This document shows, in pieces, positions 51,144 to 59,505 of a DNA stretch of 64,000 nt. The first letter of the stretch is position 1; the number at the start of each line of letters is the position of its first letter. The notes beneath the pieces were generated by a model. The model made no database searches, had not been told where the DNA came from, and worked only from the letters and a program-made list of their open reading frames with translations. The DNA is taken from positions 868,001-932,000 of the forward strand of contig NZ_BMPM01000001.1 of NCBI RefSeq assembly GCF_014647595.1, written 5' to 3'. The translations under genes and the position numbers were made by a program. Source of the stretch: Paenarthrobacter histidinolovorans (GTDB lineage Bacteria > Actinomycetota > Actinomycetes > Actinomycetales > Micrococcaceae).

Positions 51144-51188
51144 AACCGCGCCCCGGGTGGTCACTAATGACCAGCCCGGGGCGCGGTT
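51144..51188. terminator. Bidirectional terminator between GH42 and binding protein 2
   Basis: Outer arms of 14 bases (51144-51157 and 51175-51188) plus an inner TGGTCA/TGACCA pair make one long hairpin, with A-rich sequence on the left that gives a T-run on the minus strand. Confidence 0.85.
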
Positions 51189-51203
51189 CCCGTTGCAGGA
51201 AAG

Positions 51204-52517
51204 CTAGCTGATGGCGGACTTCATTTCGTCCACGGCCTTCTTGCCGGCTTCTTCGGCCGAAAGCCTGTTGAACATGACTTCCGAGGTGTAGCGCTTGATG
51301 ATCTCCTGGATGGCACCGGCACCCTTCGGCGGGGCTGCGGGCGCCTCACCGAGTTCGTCCTTGATGGCGCCGATAAAGTCCACTACCTTGACGTCGGCCT
51401 TGGCAAGCTTGGGTGCGATTGCCTCCCGGACGTCGGAGTTCGGGTAGACACCGCGGTCAGCCAGGAGGATCTCGCCGGCCTTGACGTTGTTGGTCAGGAA
51501 GTCGATGAACTTGGCAGCTTCCTCAGGGTGCTTGGTCCGTGAGGACGCAGACCAGAACTGTGAAGCCTTGTACCAAAGCCCGGCGTCGTCAGCCTTGCCC
51601 GTCTTGGACGGGAAACGGAGGATCTGGAGCTCGCCACCCGCTGCCTTCTCCAGGGCGGGGAGCTGGTTGGACCACCAGAACGCCATGCCGTTCTTGCCGG
51701 TTGCGAGCCCGCTCTGGTCAAGCGGCGCGGCTTCCGCTTCAACGATTTCCGACGCCGACGGGACCGCCTTCTTCTCGCTCATGTCCTTCAGGAATTCCCA
51801 GTAGCCCTTGATATCGGAGGGCTCGAAGCCGAGCTTGCCGTCCTGGGTGTAGAGGGACTTGCCGTTCTGTCGCAGCCAGACCCCGAGCGAAGCCTCGTCC
51901 GTGCCATAGGCTGCGGCACCGTAGGTGCCCTTGGGAGACTTGGCCGTTACTTCGGCGGCAATGCGCTCGAAATCTTCCCAGGTCCAGGTTTTGTCGTCCG
52001 GGAGGGCTACGCCTGCAGCCTGGAAGACCGCCGGATTAGCGAGGATGGTGGCTGCGTTGATGCCTGCCGCGATGCCCGTCAGACCCTTCTCGCCCTTGCC
52101 TGCGTTCAGCGCAGCTTCGTCCAGCTTGGAGGTATCGATCTTGTACTTGGAGAGGTCAAGCAATGCACCGCGGGTGGAGTATTCGGTGATGTACTTTTCG
52201 TCCATCTGAATAATGTCCGGAGCGTCGTTGGCAGCCACCTGCGTTGCCAGCTTGTCCCAATATCCGGACCAGTCCCCGAACTCGGCCTTGACGGTGATGT
52301 TGGGGTTCTCGGCTTCGAAAGCCTTGATGGCTTCCTGGGTCAGCTGGGCCCGCTTGTCGCCGCCCCACCAGGAGAAGCGAAGTTCAACCTTGCCGTCGGC
52401 GCTCTTGGGTTCCGAGCCGCCGCCACAGGCGGTAAGCGCAAGAACCGCGGCCGCCGTGGCTGCGATCAGGGCTGAGGCACGGAGCTTGCGCTTGGTGCGT
52501 TTGGCCTTGGCAACCAA
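51204..52517 (-). CDS. Sugar-binding lipoprotein (system 2), TTG start
   Basis: A 437-residue CUT1 solute-binding protein. The signal peptide KRKLRASALIAATAAAVLALTAC carries a lipobox LTAC, then LRFSWWGGDKRAQLTQEAIKAFE opens the binding fold. I place the start at a TTG (52517), because AGGAGG stands four bases before it and the signal peptide begins there; the frame stays open far upstream, including across the operator, but that stretch is not coding. It has its own promoter region with a LacI-type operator, although its permeases lie just upstream on the same strand. Confidence 0.9.
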   Translation of the reverse strand: MVAKAKRTKRKLRASALIAATAAAVLALTACGGGSEPKSADGKVELRFSWWGGDKRAQLTQEAIKAFEAENPNITVKAEFGDWSGYWDKLATQVAANDAPDIIQMDEKYITEYSTRGALLDLSKYKIDTSKLDEAALNAGKGEKGLTGIAAGINAATILANPAVFQAAGVALPDDKTWTWEDFERIAAEVTAKSPKGTYGAAAYGTDEASLGVWLRQNGKSLYTQDGKLGFEPSDIKGYWEFLKDMSEKKAVPSASEIVEAEAAPLDQSGLATGKNGMAFWWSNQLPALEKAAGGELQILRFPSKTGKADDAGLWYKASQFWSASSRTKHPEEAAKFIDFLTNNVKAGEILLADRGVYPNSDVREAIAPKLAKADVKVVDFIGAIKDELGEAPAAPPKGAGAIQEIIKRYTSEVMFNRLSAEEAGKKAVDEMKSAIS

Positions 52518-52623
52518 AGGACCTCCTGTTGCTGTTGCTGCTGCGGGGGCGACTGCTTCACCCTCTGGATGTACGGGCACTGATGTCTCCGATCTTCGTT
52601 GATCCTGATGCGATGGAATGGCT

Positions 52624-52640
52624 GAGAAAGCGTTTTCTTG
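52624..52640. promoter_or_regulatory. LacI-family operator 3 (before binding protein 2)
   Basis: GAGAAAGCGTTTTCTTG is identical over 17 bases to operator 5 at 54886-54902. It lies 107-123 bases before the TTG start of the binding protein. Confidence 0.7.
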
Positions 52641-52655
52641 GTTCCAATTTATGGT

Positions 52656-52680
52656 ACAAGTCACATTCTTGTATGACAAG
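52656..52680. promoter_or_regulatory. Alternating ACAAG/CTTGT palindromes (possible GntR-type operator)
   Basis: ACAAG (52656), CTTGT (52668) and ACAAG (52676) alternate, so the central CTTGTATGACAAG is a near-perfect palindrome of GntR/FCD appearance. It lies 16 bases from LacI operator 3, suggesting a second regulator acts on the same promoter. Confidence 0.4.
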
Positions 52681-52770
52681 ATGTGTGCTTGTTTTTGTCC
52701 GGAAAGTCCGACGGCGGCGCCCACCTGGAGGGGGCAGCGGACCGCCCCCTCTGGCAGGAAACCGGCACGG

Positions 52771-53703
52771 CTACTTGATACCGGTGGTTGCGATGCCCTT
52801 GATGAGGAACCTCTGGCCGAAGAGGAACACCAGGAACACCGGCAGCAGGGACACGATGGACATCGCGAACAGCGATCCCCAACTGGTGGCCGACTGCGAG
52901 TCCACAAAGGCGCGCAGCGCGACGGGAACGGTGAACATGTCCGGGTCCGTCAGGTAGATCAAGGCCCCGAAGAAGTCGTTCCAGGTCCAGATGAACGTGA
53001 AGATGGTGGTGGTGGCCAGGGCCGGGACCATCAGCGGAAGGATGACCCGGAGGAAGATCCTGGGGTGCCCTGCACCATCGATGCGGGCCGCCTCATCGAG
53101 GTCCTTCGGAATGCCGCGGATGAACTGGACCATCAGGAACACGAAGAACGCATCCGTGGCCAGCAGCTTGGGCACAATCAGCGGCCAGAAAGTATTTACC
53201 CAGCCGATCTGCGAGAACAGGATGTACTGCGGAACGATCACCACATGGAATGGCAGCATGATGGTCAGCAGCATGATGCCGAAGAAGAGCTTCTTACCGG
53301 TGAACTGCAGCCGGGCGAAAGCATAGGCGGCCATGGAGCAGGAGACCAGGTTGCCGACAATCGAGCCCAGGACCACGATCGCCGAGTTGATCATGTAATG
53401 CCCGAACGGGTGCGTCAGCGCCGACCAGCCGTCCGTGTAGTTGCTCATTTCGAGGTTGTTCAGCCACAGGCCGGGCTCGCGGAAGATGAGGTCGTTTGGC
53501 CGCAGGGAGGAAATCACCATCCACAGCAGCGGGTAGATCATCACGCCACCAACAACGATGAGGATCGCGTGCTTGATCAGGCCTTTGACGCGGGCACTGC
53601 GGCTGAAAGCCAGGCTTCCACGGGACTCACGCCGGCGAGGGTTCTTCCCGGACTTTTCGGCGGGACCGCCACTGGCGGCGGGGAGGGTCTGGAGTTTAGT
53701 CAT
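52771..53703 (-). CDS. Sugar ABC importer permease, MalG type (system 2)
   Basis: A 310-residue CUT1 permease. A basic N-terminus of about 40 residues precedes helix 1 (HAILIVVGGVMIYPLLWMVISS); the EAA loop is KDLDEAARIDGAGHPRIFLRVILPLMVPAL. Translation starts at 53703, overlapping the MalF partner by eight bases. The gene is close in layout to the system 1 permease, so the two importers are probably paralogous. Confidence 0.92.
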   Translation of the reverse strand: MTKLQTLPAASGGPAEKSGKNPRRRESRGSLAFSRSARVKGLIKHAILIVVGGVMIYPLLWMVISSLRPNDLIFREPGLWLNNLEMSNYTDGWSALTHPFGHYMINSAIVVLGSIVGNLVSCSMAAYAFARLQFTGKKLFFGIMLLTIMLPFHVVIVPQYILFSQIGWVNTFWPLIVPKLLATDAFFVFLMVQFIRGIPKDLDEAARIDGAGHPRIFLRVILPLMVPALATTTIFTFIWTWNDFFGALIYLTDPDMFTVPVALRAFVDSQSATSWGSLFAMSIVSLLPVFLVFLFGQRFLIKGIATTGIK

Positions 53704-54640
53704 CGTAGAACACCCAATACTTTGAAGCGATGAAGTTGATGGCAGTGAAGACACCGATGATGACCAGCAGGAACCAGGCCATCGCTGAGGCGTAGCCCAT
53801 ATCAAACTGGCCGAAGCCCTTTTGATAGAGGTACAGGGTGAAGAACATGGTGGAGTCCGATGGTCCGCCATTGCCGCCGGAGACGATGAACGCCTGGGTA
53901 AACGACTGGAACGAACCGATGATCTGCAGCACCAGGTTGAAGAAGATGATGGGACTCAGCATGGGCAGGGTGATCCGCCAGAACTGCTGGAGCGTGGTGG
54001 CCCCATCCACCTTGGCTGCCTCGTAGTACATCACCGGGATTTGCCGCAGCCCGGCCAGGAAGATGATCATGGGGCTGCCGAAGGTCCACACGTGGAGCAG
54101 GATGATGGAGCCAAGGGCGGTATTGGGATCCGAGATCCAGCCCGGCCCCTCAATTCCGATCATTGCCAGGACCTGGTTCACCAGGCCGGTGGTGCCAAAG
54201 ATCTGCTTCCAGAGGATGGCAACAGCTACGGAGCCGCCCAGCAGGGAGGGCAAGTAGAAGATGGAACGGTAGAACGGCAACCCGCGAAGGCCTTTGTCCA
54301 GGACCAGGGCAATCACCAGGGCAACCGCCAGCTGGAGGGGGACACCCACCAGCACGTAGGTGAAAGTGACCCGCAGCGAGTTGTGCAGCCGGGCATCGCC
54401 GAACATGCGGACAAAGTTGTCCAGGCCTACCCATTCCGGGGGCTGGAGGAGGTTGTAGTCCGTGAAGGACAGGTAGAGCGACATGAGCATGGGCCCCACC
54501 GTGATGACCGCCAGGCCAAGCAGCCACGGAAGGAGGAAGACATAGGCGGCCTTGTTGTCGCGGCCGTTCGCCTTCTTCTCCTCCTTGGTCATGGGGCCCT
54601 TGCGGCGGGTCATGGATGAGAGTTCGCCTATAGCGCTCAT
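53696..54640 (-). CDS. Sugar ABC importer permease, MalF type (system 2)
   Basis: A 314-residue permease with AAYVFLLPWLLGLAVITVGPMLMSLYLSFTDYNLL as helix 1 and the EAA loop VMYYEAAKVDGATTLQQFWRITLPMLSPI. GGGGGA precedes the ATG at 54640. It is the first gene of the second importer (MalF, MalG, then the binding protein with its own promoter), the reverse of the usual order. Two LacI-type operators lie in the divergent region upstream. Confidence 0.92.
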   Translation of the reverse strand: MSAIGELSSMTRRKGPMTKEEKKANGRDNKAAYVFLLPWLLGLAVITVGPMLMSLYLSFTDYNLLQPPEWVGLDNFVRMFGDARLHNSLRVTFTYVLVGVPLQLAVALVIALVLDKGLRGLPFYRSIFYLPSLLGGSVAVAILWKQIFGTTGLVNQVLAMIGIEGPGWISDPNTALGSIILLHVWTFGSPMIIFLAGLRQIPVMYYEAAKVDGATTLQQFWRITLPMLSPIIFFNLVLQIIGSFQSFTQAFIVSGGNGGPSDSTMFFTLYLYQKGFGQFDMGYASAMAWFLLVIIGVFTAINFIASKYWVFYDD

Positions 54641-54840
54641 TGCTTCCCCCTCGCCGTCCCGCGGGCGCCTTGCGGCGTCCCCGCGTATTCGTATGCGGCC
54701 ATGTGGTCTCCTTTGGTCATCGTGGCCATCCACGTAGTACGGGTGTGGTTGGTGTTTGCCTGCCGGGACGTCGCCAATCCTTTGGCGCTACCCCTTCGAA
54801 GTGCCAGGATGCGGGTCCCGGTTTCAGCGGCTCCGTACCA

Positions 54841-54857
54841 AAGTAAACGTTTTCTTG
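54841..54857. promoter_or_regulatory. LacI-family operator 4
   Basis: AAGTAAACGTTTTCTTG shares the right half with operators 3 and 5 and the core AAACGTTTT. It is 45 bases (about four helical turns) from operator 5, a spacing that would allow looping or cooperative binding. Confidence 0.6.
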
Positions 54858-54885
54858 ACCCATGTACAGCCTTTTGCTAATTTTT

Positions 54886-54902
54886 GAGAAAGCGTTTTCT
54901 TG
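54886..54902. promoter_or_regulatory. LacI-family operator 5
   Basis: GAGAAAGCGTTTTCTTG, identical to operator 3, lies between the divergent importer 2 permease and hydrolase genes. The central AAAGCGTTTT palindrome is the strongest in the island. Confidence 0.7.
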
Positions 54903-55012
54903 CGAAACCGCCGCATATGGTTTTTCACGCTGAAGAAGCCCGGCGTGAGTATTCGCATACCCTCCGCACCGACAAGGCAGGACACCATTGTTTCCCACCG
55001 ACCCCGCCTGCC

Positions 55013-56209
55013 ATGACCCGGACTGACGTGGCAATGCCGCCCACCCGTCCCACCGCCCTGGGCGGCTACGAAGACTGGCCCGTCTACATGGCAGCCCATC
55101 GCCACGAGGCTGACTCCCCTGAGCGCCGGCAACTCGCCGATGTCCTGGGCGTACCGGCCGTCCCTTCGAACCTTGCGTACACAACGCACCGGGAGACGGA
55201 GCACGACGGCGTCATCACCTCTTCGCTGTCCTGGCAGTTGGGCTTCGGACCACGGACAGCTGCTTGGTTTGTGCGCCCTGCAGGAGTTACCGGCCCGCTT
55301 CCGGCCGTGCTCGCCCTGCACTGCCACGGCGGACTCAAGTTTTGCGGAGCCGAGCGGTTGGTGGCCCTCCAGGATCAACCCGCGGATCACGACGCCGGTG
55401 TTCCGCCCTTGGAGATCCGGGCAAGCCTCTACGGCGGACGGGCGCTGGCCACGTGGTTGGCCCAGCAGGGTTTCGCGGTCCTGGCCCATGACACCTTCAT
55501 GTGGGGCAGCCGCCGCTTCGGACTCGATCCCCTGCCGCGGCGGACGGCCAACGCAATCGACGGCCAGCAGGCACTCTGGCGGGAGGCCGGCGTCGAACCT
55601 TCCACGCAGCAACGCTACGACGCCGCGGCGGCGGCCCACGAGGAAACCGTGGCGAAAGCCGCGACACTCATGGGAACCACCGTTGCCGGGACAGTTGCCC
55701 ACGACGACCTTGCTGCGCTGGGTGTCCTCGCCTCGCTGCCCGGGGTGGACCAGGACCGGATAGCCTGCCTTGGTTTTTCAGGTGGGGGCGGCCGGGCCCT
55801 CTTGCTTGCCGCCCTGAGCCCCGTGATCCGCAGCTACGTGGTGACGTGCATGATGACCACCTTCGCCTCGCTGCTGCCTGCCTACCTGGACGCGCACTCG
55901 TGGTTGCTGCACTCCCCCGGCCTCGCCAGGCTCGGGGAATGGCCGGACCTGGCCACGCGGTCCACGGCCCGGGCGCTGGTCCAGTACGCCCTGGATGACC
56001 CCCTCTTCCCGGAACAGGGAATGCGTGACGCCCATGCCTACCTGGCCGGTCACCTGCCGCCCGGGCTGTACGGCGGCAGCTTCTGGCGGGAACCACACGT
56101 TTTCAGCCGGGCCATGCAGGAGGAGGCGGCAGCGTTCCTCGCCGCTGCCTTGCGGCCCGGGCACCGCATCAATTCACCCGTACCTGACCGCACTAGGACA
56201 GACTCATGA
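55013..56209 (+). CDS. Alpha/beta hydrolase, dienelactone hydrolase/acetyl esterase-like
   Basis: A 398-residue hydrolase of uncertain substrate. The nucleophile elbow is CLGFSGGGGRALLL, with a preceding LPAVLALHCHGG oxyanion-type strand and possible acid and His later (YALDDPLFPEQG, REPHVFS). It resembles large bacterial esterases of sugar clusters, but no family is named with confidence. The start is tentative: ATG at 55013 is taken; the ATG at 55034 is also possible. Its stop overlaps the next ATG by four bases, making a three-gene unit with the oxidoreductase fusion and the M24-like gene. Confidence 0.75.
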   Translation: MTRTDVAMPPTRPTALGGYEDWPVYMAAHRHEADSPERRQLADVLGVPAVPSNLAYTTHRETEHDGVITSSLSWQLGFGPRTAAWFVRPAGVTGPLPAVLALHCHGGLKFCGAERLVALQDQPADHDAGVPPLEIRASLYGGRALATWLAQQGFAVLAHDTFMWGSRRFGLDPLPRRTANAIDGQQALWREAGVEPSTQQRYDAAAAAHEETVAKAATLMGTTVAGTVAHDDLAALGVLASLPGVDQDRIACLGFSGGGGRALLLAALSPVIRSYVVTCMMTTFASLLPAYLDAHSWLLHSPGLARLGEWPDLATRSTARALVQYALDDPLFPEQGMRDAHAYLAGHLPPGLYGGSFWREPHVFSRAMQEEAAAFLAAALRPGHRINSPVPDRTRTDS

Positions 56210-58254
56210 CCCAACCCGCAACCGCCATCCCAGTGGACAACCGCCCCCGGCTTCCCCGCATCGCATTGGTGGGTGTGCACGGCTTCGGCGAAAGGCACCT
56301 GGAAAACCTTGGGCGCCTGGGCGCTGACGGTGTCCTTGAACTGGTAGCCGTCGCCGATCCGTTGCCTCCTGCCGGCGGCACACTCGGCCCCGGAGTCAGC
56401 GTCTTCGCTTCCCTCGATGAACTGTTGGCTGCAGGGACCGCCCCCGATGTCGTCATCGTTTCCACCCCCATCCAAACCCACGCTCCCCTGGCACTCGCAG
56501 CCCTGCAGGCCGGTGCCAACGTGTACCTGGAGAAGCCGCCCGTGGCGTCCATGGCGCAATACGAGGAAGTGATGGCAGCCGCAGCGAGCGCGGGCCGCCT
56601 GGTGCAAGTGGGGTTCCAGAGCCTGGGGTCGCACGCGTTGCCCGCTATCGAAAAACTGGTGGAATCAGGCGAAATCGGCGAAATCCGGGGCATCAGCGCC
56701 ACAGGATTGTGGCTGCGGAACAAGGCATACTTCAAGCGTTCCCGTTGGGCCGGCAAGCGAAGCCTCAACGGAACGGACGTGGTGGACGGCGTAGCCACCA
56801 ATGCCTTGGCGCACGCTGTCGCTACCGGGCTGCGGCTTGCAGGTGCGCGGACCGTGACCGACGTGCAGTCCGTGGACACAGATCTCTACAGGGCCAACGA
56901 TACGGAGAGCGACGACACCTCCGTAGTGCGGGTGCGGACGACTGACGGCATGGTGCTGACCTGCGCGCTGACGCTTTGCGCGCCCGTGCAGTCCAAGCCA
57001 TCGGTCACCGTGTTCGGCACGCTGGGCCAGCTCACACTCTCCTACACGGAAGACCGCGTGGAGATCACCACCGCTGAAGGTGTCCGGACCGTCGCCTTCG
57101 GACGTATCGACCTCCTGGAAAACCTCTTGGGGGCCAGGAGCGAGGCAGAGCTGCTCAGCCCGCTCAGCGGTGCCGGCGCGTACATGGCGGTCCTGGAGGC
57201 CATCCGCACTGCCTACTCACCACAGCCGATCCACCCGGACTGGGTGTCGTGGGAAGGCGACGGCGACGACGCCCACCCCGTAGTCCACGGCATTGAATCC
57301 CTGATCCGACGGGCAGCCCTTGGCCAGGCCACCTTCGCGGAACTCGGGGCACCCTGGACTGCGTCCGGCGACCCCGCTTTCAGGATCAATGACACACCGG
57401 TGGCTACCCTCCAGGACGGATCCCACATCCGGCCCACCTCCTCGCCCCGCCCCTACCTCCACCCCGTGCGGACCCTCGCCGGAACCGTCGTGACCGACCA
57501 CGTCCCGGAGGACCACGTGTGGCACCTCGGGGCGGGCGTGGCCCTCCAGGACGTGGATGGCATCAACTTCTGGGGAGGCAGGACCTACACCCGTGACGCC
57601 GGAGCGTATGTCTGGCGCAAGGACCACGGCAGGATCGTCACCGACTCCGCGGTACAGGGCGACGGGTACAGGCAGGAGAGGCTGAGCTGGGTACGGCCTG
57701 ACGGATCACCCCTGCTCCGCGAGCAGCGCGGGTGGCGCTGGGCCGCCGTCGGAAATTCCGTATGGAAACTGACGCTGGACTTCACGCTTGAGTCCGCCAC
57801 TGGTGGTCCCGTGCTGCTGGGCAGCCCGGGTTCCAACGGGCGGCCGCAGGGCGGCTACGGCGGCTTCTTCTGGCGTTTACCGAAAGTAGGAGATGCCACC
57901 ATCTGGACCCCGGAAACCCGGGGCGAGGATGCGGTGCACGGCAGCGTGGCCCCGTGGCTGGCGTGGTCGGGAACGTTCGACGCCGGAACCTCCAGCGCAG
58001 CGCATGTCACCGGTGACCCCGGGCTGGGACCCCCGGCAACGCTCGTGTTCCTCGCCTCGCCGCAGGCCCCGGACCCATGGTTCGTGCGGCATTCGGGCTA
58101 TCCCGGCGTCGGGCTGTCCCTGGCATGGGACCGCCCGGTGGCCACGGAACCCGACCGCCCGGTCCACCGGACAGTGACCGTATTGATCGCGGACGGGTTC
58201 CTCGCAACCCACGACATTGAACAACTCATCACCACTTTGGGGGAACAGGCATGA
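56206..58254 (+). CDS. Gfo/Idh/MocA oxidoreductase fused to a PmoA-like (DUF6807) domain, copy 2
   Basis: A 682-residue fusion with the same order as the protein at 41660: IALVGVHGFGERHLENL Rossmann loop, VIVSTPIQTHAPLALA, EKPPVASM, then the C-terminal VTDHVPEDHVWHLGAGVALQDVDG and GYGGFFWRLP. Long stretches are alike, for example KRSRWAGKRSL and DVVDGVATN, so these are paralogues. It is translationally coupled at both ends (ATGA overlaps). The reaction is unknown; C-H oxidation or epimerisation of a sugar ring is the usual job of the N-terminal family. Confidence 0.85.
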   Translation: MTQPATAIPVDNRPRLPRIALVGVHGFGERHLENLGRLGADGVLELVAVADPLPPAGGTLGPGVSVFASLDELLAAGTAPDVVIVSTPIQTHAPLALAALQAGANVYLEKPPVASMAQYEEVMAAAASAGRLVQVGFQSLGSHALPAIEKLVESGEIGEIRGISATGLWLRNKAYFKRSRWAGKRSLNGTDVVDGVATNALAHAVATGLRLAGARTVTDVQSVDTDLYRANDTESDDTSVVRVRTTDGMVLTCALTLCAPVQSKPSVTVFGTLGQLTLSYTEDRVEITTAEGVRTVAFGRIDLLENLLGARSEAELLSPLSGAGAYMAVLEAIRTAYSPQPIHPDWVSWEGDGDDAHPVVHGIESLIRRAALGQATFAELGAPWTASGDPAFRINDTPVATLQDGSHIRPTSSPRPYLHPVRTLAGTVVTDHVPEDHVWHLGAGVALQDVDGINFWGGRTYTRDAGAYVWRKDHGRIVTDSAVQGDGYRQERLSWVRPDGSPLLREQRGWRWAAVGNSVWKLTLDFTLESATGGPVLLGSPGSNGRPQGGYGGFFWRLPKVGDATIWTPETRGEDAVHGSVAPWLAWSGTFDAGTSSAAHVTGDPGLGPPATLVFLASPQAPDPWFVRHSGYPGVGLSLAWDRPVATEPDRPVHRTVTVLIADGFLATHDIEQLITTLGEQA

Positions 58255-59357
58255 CCACACCTACTCAATCCGCCACGGCTCGGGCGACCACCGCTCCGGG
58301 CAACGTTGCAGACCGTGCCGTGAAGCGTCGCCGTGTCCTGGACATCCTGGACACAGCGGGCCGCGACTCACTTCTGCTGACCTCCAACACCGCCCTCACC
58401 TGGTACCTGGACGGCAGCCGGGTGCACATCAGCCTTGCTGGCGACCCCATCGCAGCCCTCCTGGTGGACCGTAGCGGCGACCATTTGGTCACCTTCAACA
58501 ACGAGGCCGGGCGCATGGCGGCCGAGGAGTTGCCTACGGGGGTCAGCCTGGACACCGTCCCGTGGCACGGGCAGTTGCATGCGGCAGCAGCAGCCCTGGC
58601 CGTCGATGGTGACCCGCTGGTGGAAGCCACCGTCACCACGGAGCTGCGGGCTGCCCGCCAACAGCTGCTCCCGGCAGAAACGGCGCGCTATCACGAACTC
58701 TCCGTCGATGCGGCACAGGCCATGACAGATGTCCTGGCGGCCGCAACCCCGCAAACAACGGAATTCCAGCTGGTCTCACAGCTGGCCGCCCGCATTGTGT
58801 CGGTAGGCGCCGAGCCGCTCGTGCTCCTGTGCAACGGTTCCAGCCGCAGCGACTTCCGCCATCCCCTGGCCACCCATGCCCCGATCGGGCGCCGGGCCAT
58901 GGCCGTGGTGTGCGCACGCCGCAACGGTTTGGTGGCCAACGTGACCCGTTGGGTAGCTTTCGACGCCGGTACTCCCCAGGAGCTCGACGCCGAAGCCCGC
59001 ATCGCAGCGGTGGAGGCCGACATCTTCCGGGCCACAGTCCCGGGAGCGCGGCTCAACCAGGTTTTCACCGAGATCCAGCAAGCCTATGCACGGCACGGAT
59101 TCGGCGCCGACCAGTGGACGTTGCACCATCAGGGCGGTCCCGCAGGCTACGCCGGACGCGATCCCCGGGTGACGGCCGAGGCGGCGGACTCCATCGTGCT
59201 CAACCAGCCTTTCACGTGGAACCCGTCCGGCCCTGGTGTGAAGATCGAGGACACCGTGCTGCTCACGGATTCCGGCCTGCGCGTCCTGACGGCAGACGAG
59301 CGGTGGCCGACCACCGACGTTGACGGCCACCGTCGACCCCTGACACTGCGCCCGTAG
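58251..59357 (+). CDS. M24-family peptidase-like protein, probably not a metallopeptidase
   Basis: A 368-residue creatinase/Xaa-Pro-peptidase-fold protein. The N-terminal domain (about 25-150) has SLLLTSNTALTWYLDGSRVHI and the C-terminal pita-bread domain begins near LPAETARYHELS. The usual metal ligands look lost: the first Asp pair is replaced in ARRNGLVANVTRW, the His region reads LHHQGGPAGYAG and the expected Glu motif reads NQPFTWNPSGPGVKIED, where one Glu remains. A non-catalytic or altered function in sugar metabolism is possible. It overlaps the fusion gene by four bases. Confidence 0.75.
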   Translation: MTTPTQSATARATTAPGNVADRAVKRRRVLDILDTAGRDSLLLTSNTALTWYLDGSRVHISLAGDPIAALLVDRSGDHLVTFNNEAGRMAAEELPTGVSLDTVPWHGQLHAAAAALAVDGDPLVEATVTTELRAARQQLLPAETARYHELSVDAAQAMTDVLAAATPQTTEFQLVSQLAARIVSVGAEPLVLLCNGSSRSDFRHPLATHAPIGRRAMAVVCARRNGLVANVTRWVAFDAGTPQELDAEARIAAVEADIFRATVPGARLNQVFTEIQQAYARHGFGADQWTLHHQGGPAGYAGRDPRVTAEAADSIVLNQPFTWNPSGPGVKIEDTVLLTDSGLRVLTADERWPTTDVDGHRRPLTLRP

Positions 59358-59374
59358 CTCCTGCACCCACTACC

Positions 59375-59413
59375 AAAGGGGCGGGGTCACCGTGATGGTG
59401 ACCCCGCCCCTTT
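59375..59413. terminator. Terminator behind the M24-like gene
   Basis: Perfect 17-base arms (59375-59391 and 59397-59413) around a five-base loop, followed by a T-rich stretch. Lies between convergent operons. Confidence 0.9.
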
Positions 59414-59423
59414 CGTTCGTGCC

Positions 59424-59480
59424 TACCCAACTGGGTCGCAGATCAGGCCGTTCTGAGCGCTGAGAACGGCCTGATCTGCT
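59424..59480. repeat. Two-palindrome interspersed element, copy 2 (inverted)
   Basis: Read on the minus strand this matches copy 1 at 14290-14346 over about 57 bases with roughly eight differences, including the short second palindrome. The main stem is 59438-59454 with 59463-59479 and stays perfectly paired. Confidence 0.85.
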
Positions 59481-59505
59481 ACTTGGTTGGGTGCGGTTGG
59501 GTGCG

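Larger units (their letters stand above)
54641..55012. other. 372-bp divergent regulatory region
   Basis: No gene is supported between the importer 2 permease and the hydrolase gene. The frame that leads into the hydrolase stays open through most of it, but the composition is AT-rich and the two LacI operators (54841-54857, 54886-54902) lie here. Confidence 0.6.

Noticed and set aside
52518..52907. Upstream extension of the binding protein 2 reading frame
   Set aside because: The extension would run through the LacI operator and put 130 residues before the signal peptide; the TTG with AGGAGG is the better start.
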